Of a stretch of 64,000 bases of DNA, positions 39,643 to 49,993 are shown one piece after another. The notes under the pieces were generated by a model. The model ran no database searches, had not been told where the DNA came from, and saw only the letters and a list, made by a program, of their open reading frames with translations. Position 1 is the stretch's first letter; each line of letters starts with the position of its first letter. The DNA comes from Deltaproteobacteria bacterium. Its GTDB lineage: Bacteria > Desulfobacterota > Desulfuromonadia > Desulfuromonadales > BM103. The stretch spans positions 19,582 to 83,581 of the forward strand of contig JAJRRB010000001.1 in assembly GCA_024279915.1 (NCBI GenBank), read 5' to 3'. The position numbers were made by a program, and so were the translations under genes.

Positions 39643-40329
39643 ATGAATATCTCTACAAACATCACCCGGATTCGGGAACGCATTGCTGCCATATGTCAAA
39701 GCTGTGGTCGTAATCCCGACGAAGTCCGTCTGGTTGCTGTCTCCAAGAAAAAACCAGCCTCAGACATTGAAGCCGCGATTGCCGCCGGGCAAACACTTCT
39801 TGGTGAAAGCTATGTGCAGGAATGTGTTGCCAAGATAGATGAGGTCAAAGCCACCGCCGAATGGCACTTCATCGGTGCACTGCAAAGTAACAAGGTCAAG
39901 TATCTGCGTGGCAAGGTTGCCATGATCCATTCCGTCGACCGCCTCTCACTTGCCAAGGAAATTGACCGCCAATGGGGTAAGGATGACTCCTGCGTCGACA
40001 TTCTGATCCAGATCAACCTTGGCGAAGAAGAAAGTAAATCGGGAACCACGGCCAACGACCTGATCGCTCTGGTCAACCAGGTTGCCCTGTTGCAACATGT
40101 CCGTATCAAGGGGCTGATGGCCCTGCCTCCCTGGGAAACTGACCCCGAGGCAGTGCGTCCATATTTCCAGCAACTACGGGAACTGGCCAGGCAGATTGAC
40201 AAACGAAACCTGCCGAACGTCACCATGCAGGAGCTCTCCATGGGTATGAGCCACGATTATGAAGTGGCCATCGAAGAAGGCTCCACCATGGTACGCGTTG
40301 GGACGGCAATTTTTGGTGCAAGATTATAG
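39643..40329 (+). CDS. YggS/PROSC family PLP homeostasis protein
   Basis: A 228-residue single-domain PLP protein (COG0325). The PLP Lys is in LVAVSKKKPASDIEAAI; WHFIGALQSNKVKYL and LSMGMSHDYEVAIEEGSTMV bind the phosphate. The family keeps free PLP low and has no known reaction. No start codon spacing: it begins on the base after the maf stop. Confidence 0.95.
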   Translation: MNISTNITRIRERIAAICQSCGRNPDEVRLVAVSKKKPASDIEAAIAAGQTLLGESYVQECVAKIDEVKATAEWHFIGALQSNKVKYLRGKVAMIHSVDRLSLAKEIDRQWGKDDSCVDILIQINLGEEESKSGTTANDLIALVNQVALLQHVRIKGLMALPPWETDPEAVRPYFQQLRELARQIDKRNLPNVTMQELSMGMSHDYEVAIEEGSTMVRVGTAIFGARL

Positions 40330-40357
40330 CTGATTTTTCTTCTCTCACGGTTTTCTT

Positions 40358-40999
40358 ATGTCTATTGACGTTTTTCTCTTCGATCTCGACGGCACCCTGG
40401 TCGATTCAATCCCCGACCTGACCAGAGCCATTAACCTGCTCCGGGAAGAGCTTGACCTCTCTGCTGTAACCAGCAACGAGGTTCGCACCTACGTGGGTGA
40501 TGGTGTCGGTCTGTTGCTGCAACGGGCTCTGCCAGACGAACACGTGAGCCCGACCCGCCGCAAGCGCTTCATGGAGATCTACACCGAGCATCTGACTGAT
40601 GAGACTGTAATTTACCCGGGTATTCTGGAGTTTCTTGATATACACCGCGACAAACCGATGGCGGTTGTCACCAATAAACCTCAGCATCTTGCCGATATCA
40701 TCGTCAATCGCCTTGGTATGGCACCGTTCTTTCGCCACGTCATTGGCGCCGAACTTGCTCTACAAAGGAAACCGCACCCGGACATGGTTCTTCACGCCTT
40801 AAACCTGCTTGACTGTGTGCCCGAACGCACCGTTTTACTCGGCGATCATCACGTCGATCTACGCGCGGCCCACGCCGCCAACGTCAAATCCTGTTTCTGC
40901 GCCTGGGGGCTTGGCCACGACGATGGCCTGCAAGCTGATTTTCAGGCCGTAACACCCGCTGAGTTACCAAACCTCTTCCCCAAGACAAATCAGCCTTGA
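40358..40999 (+). CDS. gph: HAD hydrolase, phosphoglycolate phosphatase type
   Basis: The HAD motifs are all present: FDLDGTLVDS at the N-terminus, VVTNKPQ as motif II, Lys in RKPHPD and LLGDHHVDLRAAHAA as the acidic motif. Phosphoglycolate is the likely substrate; nearby HAD phosphatases overlap in specificity. The stop codon overlaps the TTG start of the transporter by four bases. Confidence 0.85.
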   Translation: MSIDVFLFDLDGTLVDSIPDLTRAINLLREELDLSAVTSNEVRTYVGDGVGLLLQRALPDEHVSPTRRKRFMEIYTEHLTDETVIYPGILEFLDIHRDKPMAVVTNKPQHLADIIVNRLGMAPFFRHVIGAELALQRKPHPDMVLHALNLLDCVPERTVLLGDHHVDLRAAHAANVKSCFCAWGLGHDDGLQADFQAVTPAELPNLFPKTNQP

Positions 41000-42309
41000 A
41001 TAATGTTCGACTGACCCAGAAGGACGTTGCTCTCTTTTTCTTTCCGTTGCTACTCAACGTTCAGTTGATGAGTGTGTCCCACTCGATCATCAACGCCGGA
41101 CTGGCCCGTCTGGACAATGCCGTGGTGGTTCTGGCTGGCTTTTCTGTGGCCATGGTCCTGCACCTCTTTGTCGCATCGCCATCTTACCAGAACCATACGA
41201 TTACCATCGCCATGGTGCGTGGACGCAAATCTCTTATCGGCATGACCCTGTTTGTCTTTCTGATTGCAACCTGGGTCTCCATCCTGCTCGCCCTGCTTGC
41301 CTTCAGCCCGGTCGGCACCTTCGTTCTTGACCACATGCTCGGAGTTTCCCCGGAGGTTGCCAAAGGCGCCCGTGAGTCTCTGGAATTATTGGTGTTCCTT
41401 CCCTTCATGACCGGATTTCGCGGCCTTTTTCAGGGTTTGGTCATACGTGCCCGTCGCACCAGCCTGGTCTCCTTTGCAACAGCAATCCGCATCGCCATGC
41501 TCTTTGCCTACCTCTGGCTGGGACAGCGATGGTTTGCAGGCACCCAGGTTGCCGCTTTTGCACTGCTGGGCTGCGTCGGCACAGAGACTCTGGTTATGGC
41601 CTTCTTTGCCTGGCGGATCAAAAGTCCCAAAGGAGATGATGAGGAAAAAAGCTTTACCGAGATTCTGCGTTACGGCCTACCACTAGCATATTCCTCAGGC
41701 ATGCAGCAGACTGTGCCCTTACTGATCAATGCCATCATCAGCCGACTACCTGACGGCACTCTGGCACTGGCGGCCTTTGGTGTGGTTCGCGGCTTTCTCT
41801 TCCTCCTGGCCGGGCCGATGCGCAACATGCAGCAAACCTACCTGACATTAGTTCGCCAGGAAACAGACAGTGCTGTTCTGTCGCGCTTTCTTGTCAAGGT
41901 CAGCTTCGGTATGGCCCTGGTCATGCTGTTAGTCGCCTGGCCACTGAACAGTCCGGTTCTCGGAGCCATTATGGGGCTTGATATGACAATGCGTATTTAC
42001 ATCGCCTGGCCGCTAACAGCCTGCGCGTTCTTCCCACTCCTTTACGGTTTCAGCAATCTTCTGCGCGGCTGGTTTGCTGGAGCGCATCTCACCACCAGGC
42101 TTGGTCGCTCCACCGGTTACAAAGCACTTCTGATGGTCGCTCTCTGGCCAGTCATCCTTGCCTTCCCGTTGCCCATACCTGGTATTGCCGTTGCTATTTT
42201 CCTATTACTTGCAGCTGAGCTTTGTGAAGCAGGATACCTTTATCGCCAGCGCAAACAACTACTGAAAAGCCATGGTCTTGTGCCACTCGGAGCGAACAAA
42301 GTAAAATAG
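40996..42309 (+). CDS. MOP/MATE-superfamily-like membrane transporter
   Basis: A 437-residue protein with about 12 predicted membrane helices and few charges, arranged as two six-helix halves. Segments such as PLLLNVQLMSVSHSIINAGLA and PLAYSSGMQQTVPLLINAIISRL are reminiscent of MATE/flippase folds. The substrate is unknown. It starts at TTG in a TTGA overlap with the previous gene, so it is translationally coupled. Confidence 0.6.
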   Translation: MNNVRLTQKDVALFFFPLLLNVQLMSVSHSIINAGLARLDNAVVVLAGFSVAMVLHLFVASPSYQNHTITIAMVRGRKSLIGMTLFVFLIATWVSILLALLAFSPVGTFVLDHMLGVSPEVAKGARESLELLVFLPFMTGFRGLFQGLVIRARRTSLVSFATAIRIAMLFAYLWLGQRWFAGTQVAAFALLGCVGTETLVMAFFAWRIKSPKGDDEEKSFTEILRYGLPLAYSSGMQQTVPLLINAIISRLPDGTLALAAFGVVRGFLFLLAGPMRNMQQTYLTLVRQETDSAVLSRFLVKVSFGMALVMLLVAWPLNSPVLGAIMGLDMTMRIYIAWPLTACAFFPLLYGFSNLLRGWFAGAHLTTRLGRSTGYKALLMVALWPVILAFPLPIPGIAVAIFLLLAAELCEAGYLYRQRKQLLKSHGLVPLGANKVK

Positions 42310-42313
42310 GGGT

Positions 42314-42487
42314 ATGAATGTATGTGACCAGAAACATCCCTGTCCCGACTGCCACCATTGCCAGTGGTGTTCGGATGACCGTTGTCGACTCTGTTTGAAG
42401 TCTGGGAATGGTTGCCGGAAGAAACTTTCAATTGCCGAGCAGATTGCCCTTTTCGAACGGCTCAATAAAACCGAGGAGTCCATTTAA
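42314..42487 (+). CDS. Cys-rich mini-protein of 57 residues
   Basis: The short frame reads MNVCDQKHPCPDCHHCQWCS, then DDRCRLCLKSGNGCRKKLSI, then AEQIALFERLNKTEESI. Nine Cys and three His in the first 34 residues point to a metal-binding knuckle. Its stop and the ATG of the next gene overlap (TAATG), so it is co-translated with the arsenate-reductase-like gene. I do not know a characterised family. Confidence 0.7.
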   Translation: MNVCDQKHPCPDCHHCQWCSDDRCRLCLKSGNGCRKKLSIAEQIALFERLNKTEESI

Positions 42488-42912
42488 TGTTGAAGCGCGT
42501 CCTTTTCCTTTGCACCGGCAATTCCTGTCGCAGCCAGATGGCTGACGGCATCATTAACCATGATTTCGCCGGACAAATCAAAGCCGTTTCTGCCGGGACC
42601 GACCCGCACGGGCTCAACCCCAAAGCCGTTCAGGTCATGGCTGAAATCGGCATTGATATCAGCAACAACTCTTCGGACCATATCAGCCTTTTCGATGGAG
42701 AGGATTTTCACTGGGTCATCTCTCTCTGCGACGATGCTGACAGCAAGTGCCCCACTGTTTTCGGCGTAACCGTACGGGCGCACTTTCCATTTACAGACCC
42801 ACCACGTGCAACTGGAACGACAGAAGAAATCATGACGGTCTACCGCCAGGTCCGCGCCCAGATCAGATCCCAGCTTGGTGAGTTCTTTCGCCAGCAGCTA
42901 CAGAGGAACTGA
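42487..42912 (+). CDS. arsC: Thioredoxin-coupled arsenate reductase / LMW phosphatase family
   Basis: A 141-residue protein of the low-molecular-weight phosphatase fold: P-loop FLCTGNSCRSQMADG with Cys10, and the Cys pair VISLCDDADSKCP that marks thioredoxin-linked ArsC. It should reduce arsenate to arsenite. No arsR, arsB or acr3 is nearby, so an arsenic role rests on the motif alone. The Cys-rich mini-protein precedes it. Confidence 0.85.
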   Translation: MLKRVLFLCTGNSCRSQMADGIINHDFAGQIKAVSAGTDPHGLNPKAVQVMAEIGIDISNNSSDHISLFDGEDFHWVISLCDDADSKCPTVFGVTVRAHFPFTDPPRATGTTEEIMTVYRQVRAQIRSQLGEFFRQQLQRN

Positions 42913-43049
42913 GGAACTGGTTGCCGAAGACCATAACGATATTGCCCGTTGAAGCTTCACAGCCTGTTTTTACTTGGAAAATCATGTAAAATCTATAAAA
43001 TGGAAGCGTTATCCCGTTTCACACTGATAATTTCCCAGGGGGGATTTCT

Positions 43050-45314
43050 GTGCAATCCGAATTGATTATCAAACTGCTGAATGGTGGCGAACGTTATGGT
43101 CTCCTGAATCAGGAGTTCGACCCGAGCTCCGCTCGCATCGATTTTTTCTGTACTACTGAGCAACGCAGCGAAATACTCGATCTCCAAGAAATCTGTTTCA
43201 TAAAATTTCTCGGTAAACCTGATCTGGCCGATTCATTCAGCGAAGATGAATTTTTCGAAGATGTCACCACCCTCACCGGAGATCGGTTTCACCTCCGTTT
43301 GAAGAAGAGCGGCAAACGCGTTCCCGAGGGATTCTTCGGCTACCCAGTCGAAATTGACAGTGATTTCAAGTCAATTTTCTTTACCTCCGCCAGCCTTAAG
43401 AAACGCAGTCACGACCAGCCTCTTGGGGAAGTATTGAGCCAACAGGGGCTGGTGGAAGAATCCGCTATTGATGAGGCGTTGACAGAACAGCAGCTGTTGA
43501 GGAGTCGACGGGTTGGAGAGATTCTTGCCGAAAAGGCGGCAGTGCCTCAGGAGATTGTTGATCAGGCAATTAGCAATGTCACCAGCAATGGACAAAAAAA
43601 GAGTAAAGCTCGTGTTGGTGACATACTCATAGAAGCGAAACTCGTTACCCTTCAGCAGGTTGAAGAAGCACTGAACGAGCAAACATCCGGCAAACGCAAA
43701 CGGATCGGACTGATTCTCATCGAGAAGGGCCTGATTACAGAAGATCAGCTCCTCACAGCATTGGCCCAGAAGTTCGGTTTACAGGTTATCAATCTTGATG
43801 AAACCAAGATCAGCCCGGAAGCTCTCAGACTGATCCCGCGTGAGATGATTGAGCGCATGCAGGTTGTGCCGATTAGTCTGCAAGACACTGAGCTGACTGT
43901 TGCGACAGCGACCCCAACCGACCCGACCATCAGTGAAAACCTGCGTTTTGCTACCAACTGTCAGATCAAACTGGTCTGTGCCCGCTCCACCCAGATTGGT
44001 GAAAAGATCGCAATGCTCTTCGACAAGCACGACAGCGTTGAAGACCTCATCGATGAGTTGGAAGACCTCGACGTGGTGGTTGATGATGAGCCAGAGATCG
44101 ACAAGATCAACGAGTCGGACTCCAAAGTCATCAATCTGGTCAACAAGGTCCTCCTTGATGCCAGTAACAAGGGTATCTCCGACATACACTTCGAACCTGG
44201 AATGGGTACACAGCCACTCAAGATCCGCTATCGCAAAGACGGTATCTGTTACACCGTGCATAAGATCGCGGCGACCTACAAAGCAGCGGTTATCTCACGT
44301 CTGAAAATCATTTCCAAGCTTGATATCGCTGAGCATCGTCGGCCACAATCGGGCAAGATTCTCCTGAAACAAGCTGGCGAACGTATCGAATATCGTATCG
44401 AGATCACTCCGACAGTCGGTGGTCAGGAAGATGCCGTACTGCGTGTTCTGGCTTCATCACACATCATCCCTCTTGATGATCTCGGTTTTTCTGCTATCAA
44501 CCTGGAGCGTTTCAAGGCGCTGTTGCATAAGCCTTATGGCATCATTCTCTGTGTTGGCCCGACCGGTTCGGGTAAAACAACCAGCCTGCATTCAGCCCTG
44601 GCGGAAATAAACACACCAGACACTAAAATCTGGACAGCAGAAGATCCCGTAGAGATCACCCAGGAAGGGCTGCGACAGGTTCAGGTCCACCCCAAAATCG
44701 GTTTTAATTTCGAGGATGCCCTGCGCTCTTTCTTACGCGCCGACCCCGATGTAATCATGATCGGCGAGATGCGCGATCCGATCACAGCTAAAACCGCGAT
44801 CGGTGCATCACTGACTGGTCACCGGGTCTTCAGCACCCTGCACACCAACAACGCCCCCGAAACCGTAGTTCGATTAATCGAAATGGGTATGGATCCCTTC
44901 AACTTTGCCGATGCCATGCTCGGCATACTCGCCCAACGACTGGCACGACGCCTGTGCAATGAATGCAAGGAGCCCTACCACCCAAAACGTGCCGAATACA
45001 ACGACCTGGTTGAAGCGTACGGTACCGAGCAGTTTAAAGAGGATGGTCTGCCGACATTTTCCAAGGATCTGACCTTGATGAAAGCTTCTGGCTGTGAGGA
45101 ATGCGATGGCCAGGGCTACAGTGGTCGAATTGCTGTACACGAACTCATGGTCAATTCTGTAGAGATCAAGCGAGCGATCAAGCAAAATGCGGGTGTCGAG
45201 CAAATCACAAATCTCGCAAGGGAGCAAGGGATGCGCAACCTGCGCATGGACGGCATTCAGAAAATCTTCCTGGGCCTGACAGATTTCCCCCAAATTAATA
45301 AGGTTTCTGCATAG
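43050..45314 (+). CDS. GspE/PilB-type ATPase with repeated MshEN-like N-terminal motifs
   Basis: A 754-residue secretion/pilus ATPase. Walker A GPTGSGKTTSLH, the acidic LRADPDVIMIGEMRDP and the C-terminal zinc Cys (CNEC, CEEC) are complete. Before the ATPase, four 22-24 residue repeats of the RxGxxLxxxGLVxxxxLxxALxxQ kind occur at about 124-147, 154-175, 189-211 and 218-240; in MshE such motifs bind c-di-GMP. The first 115 residues are a further unidentified domain. It starts at GTG after AGGGGGG. No pilus or secretion genes adjoin it. Confidence 0.88.
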   Translation: MQSELIIKLLNGGERYGLLNQEFDPSSARIDFFCTTEQRSEILDLQEICFIKFLGKPDLADSFSEDEFFEDVTTLTGDRFHLRLKKSGKRVPEGFFGYPVEIDSDFKSIFFTSASLKKRSHDQPLGEVLSQQGLVEESAIDEALTEQQLLRSRRVGEILAEKAAVPQEIVDQAISNVTSNGQKKSKARVGDILIEAKLVTLQQVEEALNEQTSGKRKRIGLILIEKGLITEDQLLTALAQKFGLQVINLDETKISPEALRLIPREMIERMQVVPISLQDTELTVATATPTDPTISENLRFATNCQIKLVCARSTQIGEKIAMLFDKHDSVEDLIDELEDLDVVVDDEPEIDKINESDSKVINLVNKVLLDASNKGISDIHFEPGMGTQPLKIRYRKDGICYTVHKIAATYKAAVISRLKIISKLDIAEHRRPQSGKILLKQAGERIEYRIEITPTVGGQEDAVLRVLASSHIIPLDDLGFSAINLERFKALLHKPYGIILCVGPTGSGKTTSLHSALAEINTPDTKIWTAEDPVEITQEGLRQVQVHPKIGFNFEDALRSFLRADPDVIMIGEMRDPITAKTAIGASLTGHRVFSTLHTNNAPETVVRLIEMGMDPFNFADAMLGILAQRLARRLCNECKEPYHPKRAEYNDLVEAYGTEQFKEDGLPTFSKDLTLMKASGCEECDGQGYSGRIAVHELMVNSVEIKRAIKQNAGVEQITNLAREQGMRNLRMDGIQKIFLGLTDFPQINKVSA

Positions 45315-45347
45315 TCTCTATTCAGAGATAAATTCACCAAATAAAGC

Positions 45348-46202
45348 TCAGAGCGGCGAACGCTCTTCGCAAGGAATCTTCACCTGGCAAAGTCCGCAGG
45401 GGGTCGCCCCAGTACCGTAGTTATCACGCACGTAAGGTGTAGTGACATTACGAATATAATCAAAGCATTTCGGTTTATCGTGACCCTCTTCGCCGATTGC
45501 ATCAATCGGGCAGCGCTGCATGCAGACCCCACAACTCCCTTTCGCATACCAGAGGCACCAATCCTGATGGCCAACATAATCACGCAGTGTCGCTTCAAGA
45601 GCCAGCTTAACTACGACCGAACCGAGACGCACCGCCTTGCCGACACGAGTAATTAAACCGTCAGAGAGACCAAAAGTGCCAAGACCGGCAATCCAGGCCG
45701 TATGCCGCTCCGACCAGTTTGAGGCGATCCCGAAGCGGTCACTCTGTCGATAGTCGAAGCCAGGTAAACGCTCCGGCGCAACTGCAGGAAATCCCGTTTT
45801 GGTCAACTGCTCGGCCAGGTGTAAACGCAGTGCGCAGTTGAAATTTTCACCGTGAAACCTGGAGCGTGCCCAACGTTCCGCTGGCACTTCTGTTTCGGCA
45901 GCCTGGTCGAGACGAGTCGCTTTGGTTTGAGGGAGGATGTAACAGATAACCGTCAACTCAGAGGGGTCAACCTCTTCATCTGGATAAGCCAGCAGGTAGG
46001 CTTCAGCCGGTGTCCAGTAGAACGGGCCGATATCAGCCTTGACCTGTTTAAAGAGAGGGTCATCACCACAAGCATAGGCAAAGTGTGGAGCGTCCCAGGC
46101 TGGTTCGTCCGTACCATTTTCCAGACTGTTGGCCGATGAGGCGCAGAATTCACGGACAATCTTCTCGATCCAGCTTTTGTGCTCTTTCTGACCGATAGTC
46201 AT
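45348..46202 (-). CDS. 4Fe-4S ferredoxin-type reductase (QueG-like C-terminal cluster)
   Basis: A 284-residue protein with two Cys clusters near the C-terminus: CGVCMQRCPIDAI (preceded by WCLWYAKGSC) and CGLCQVKIPCEE. The layout recalls QueG-like proteins, but the N-terminal part lacks a clear cobalamin motif, so I do not assign epoxyqueuosine reduction. ATG 46202 is favoured, nine bases after AAGGA; the longer frame from 46220 has no site. Confidence 0.72.
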   Translation of the reverse strand: MTIGQKEHKSWIEKIVREFCASSANSLENGTDEPAWDAPHFAYACGDDPLFKQVKADIGPFYWTPAEAYLLAYPDEEVDPSELTVICYILPQTKATRLDQAAETEVPAERWARSRFHGENFNCALRLHLAEQLTKTGFPAVAPERLPGFDYRQSDRFGIASNWSERHTAWIAGLGTFGLSDGLITRVGKAVRLGSVVVKLALEATLRDYVGHQDWCLWYAKGSCGVCMQRCPIDAIGEEGHDKPKCFDYIRNVTTPYVRDNYGTGATPCGLCQVKIPCEERSPL

Positions 46203-46288
46203 GAAACCTATCCTTCGCAAGAGAGTAGAAATGACAGCTTCATGTATGAAACACTGAAGTTTCTATGATGTCAACAAGATGGGAAGAG

Positions 46289-46573
46289 TTAAGTTTGATA
46301 AGTCGTGATGACAACATTGGCCGCCTTATCACGCAGAGGAATCAATGATTGGTATTTTTCAGAGTTGAACCACCGACCCAACATTGATTGATCGGAAAAT
46401 TCAATAACAACAACGAGATCTTTATCATGTTTCCCGGCAAGGACTTCAAGAAGTTTGCCCCGAAAAACAATTTTGGCCGCAAAGGGAACGAGGGATTCCT
46501 GAACGCCGGTCACATACTCCTGCCAGAGGTCCTCATCCTTAACTTTGATCTGACCAATAAGGTATGCAGCCAT
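46289..46573 (-). CDS. DUF1330 family protein
   Basis: A 94-residue ferredoxin-like dimeric domain (AAYLIGQIKVKDEDLWQEYV, VVIEFSDQSMLGRWFNSEKY). DUF1330 resembles ABM monooxygenase folds but has no established activity. Single gene between the reductase and ettA on the same strand. Confidence 0.85.
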   Translation of the reverse strand: MAAYLIGQIKVKDEDLWQEYVTGVQESLVPFAAKIVFRGKLLEVLAGKHDKDLVVVIEFSDQSMLGRWFNSEKYQSLIPLRDKAANVVITTYQT

Positions 46574-46617
46574 TCATCACTCCTGAATTGAGGACACTTC
46601 TGTGTAAAATGTCCCTG

Positions 46618-48294
<1,677 letters not shown>

Positions 48295-48625
48295 GAGTTG
48301 TCTTCCTCTTTTTAAATATTTTGATTGATAACGGCTTATACCCCATCTCTCGTCTAGTGGCAAGGAATGCAGCCTTGAACAATGTAATTCAGAATTTAAA
48401 TTATTCAGCACAATCCAAGCTGTTAGCAAAAACGTCTGTCATCCTCGAATGGTTCTATCAGGGATCCATGGTTTTAAGGCCTGGATTCCCGATTACACCC
48501 TCGAGAATGACATCTTTTCTGTCATGGAAAATAGTTACAACTTTAAATTGTCTTTATACATTAGGTTGACACTTGGTGTGCGAAGATGTTCAATCATCCG
48601 ACCAATTAATTGAAAGGCAGAGGCC
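48295..48625. other. Divergent intergenic region between ettA and the TPR gene
   Basis: No gene. A weak promoter for the TPR gene (TTGACA 48565-48570, 17-base spacer, TTCAAT 48588-48593) lies here. The stretch 48487-48540 holds ATTCCCGATT ... TCGAGAAT and ATGACA ... TGTCAT hairpins of the kind seen in dispersed palindromes. Confidence 0.45.
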
Positions 48626-49902
48626 ATGAGTTTTTTAAAGAAAATGTTCGGTAAAAAGATCCCGTTGACGAGATGCGTCAGCTGCATAGTCAGCAAGACT
48701 GGGCGGGATTGTTGAGCGTCGCAAAAAGTCTTGAGCGAAATGGTCTGAACGAAGGCCTCCAGTCAGAAATCACCGCGTGGGAACAAGAGGCTGGCGATGC
48801 CCTGGCAACCATCAACCTTGAAGAGGGTGCCTGGGCACAGAAATCAGGCAACCTGCTACGAGCCCGCGAGGATTACCAGCTGGCCATTGAGCATGCCCGC
48901 TCGCCAGAATTACGTGAGCGCGTTGAACAGGCTCTGGCTGCCCGGGATCGCGGCGAGTCGCCATCGGCAACCACTGTCGCCGACGACGGCCCAGCCATCC
49001 ATGCTGGATGCAGCAGCAGTTGCACAACGACAGCAGGCTCCGCGGCGGACCCTCAAGAGATGGATCTCGATGAGGAAACTCGCCTTGAACTGCTGCTGGC
49101 CACTATGCCATCCGAGCTAGCGGAGCGCTACATGGCTGCAGGCCCGGAATTCCGGCAAGCCTGGCTGACGGCCCAAGATGGTGATGAAGAGCAGGCTCTG
49201 ACGTTACTGAATCAGGTCCCGGAAGCGGAACGTAACGCTCTCTTTCTCTTTGAACGTGGCGCACTAATGACTCGCAGCGGTCAGCATAAAAAAGCTCATC
49301 AGGATTTGCAGGCTGCCCTGACGATCGAGCCGGATCTGTTTCCAGCCTTTGAGACCCTGATTGACGTTCTGATTGCCACCGGACGTATTGATGAACTGGA
49401 AAAAACTCTCAAGCAGAACCTTGCCAGCGAACGTTTCGTTGGTTACTGCTGGGCACGTCTGGCGGAACTGCACGCCCAACGCAGTGAGCTGGAGCTGGCC
49501 CTGGCCGCAGGACTCAAGGCGGTGGAGGAAGGAATCGTAGATCCAGGTCTGTTCTCTCTCTGTGCCCAGTTGCGGGAGCAGGCGGAACGTTTTGATGAAG
49601 CAGAAACATTGCTGATGCGTATGCCGGGTGGCGGTTGTGGCGGCGGTGTCCATCCGCTGCTGGCAGAGTTCTGGTTGCGTCGTGGAGAGAATTTCGACCA
49701 AGCTCTCGAATCATTCAAAGGTGCCATGCGCCAGGAACGTGACAATCCCCGCTGGCTGCTACGCATCTCCCAAGTTTATCTGGCCAAAGGTTGGCGTAAA
49801 GAAGCCACTGAGCCGATTGAGCGTCTGATGCGGCAAGGAGATCTTCCAGAGCAGATTCGTGCCGAGGTTAAATCCGTGGCGAACCAATTACAGAAAAGCT
49901 AG
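48626..49902 (+). CDS. TPR repeat protein with a frameshift at codon 11
   Basis: The main frame (48673-49902) lacks a ribosome site and an expected start. Upstream, ATG 48626 follows AGAGG and reads MSFLKKMFGKK, then runs into another frame. If one A is restored in the A-run at 48653-48657, the sequence continues GKKDPVDEMRQLHSQQDWAGLL without a break. The body has TPR-like helices (LLARARxxY, ALTLLNQVPEAERNALFLFERGALM, DEAETLLMRMP) and Cys-containing loops (AGCSSSCTTT, GGGCGGG). Cytoplasmic, function unknown. The shift could be a sequencing error, a real mutation or -1 slippage at T-AAA-AAG. Confidence 0.7.
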
Positions 49903-49903
49903 C

Positions 49904-49986
49904 AGCCCGTCGGACGATCAGGGCTGAAGCCAAAGTCTGGACTAAACAGGCAACTTTGCAGCCAGCTCATTAATTGTTCGACAAGG
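49904..49986. repeat. Short copy of the MITE-like repeat
   Basis: Compared with the element at 25217-25376 (other strand), this 83-base copy keeps both ends (AGCCCGTCGGACGATCA and AATTGTTCGACAAG) and the inner stretches GGGCTGAAGCC...AAGTCTGGACT and TTGCAGCCAGCTCATT, with the middle deleted. It fills the space between the TPR stop codon and the glpD ribosome site, so it forms the glpD leader. Confidence 0.65.
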
Positions 49987-49993
49987 GGGGGGC

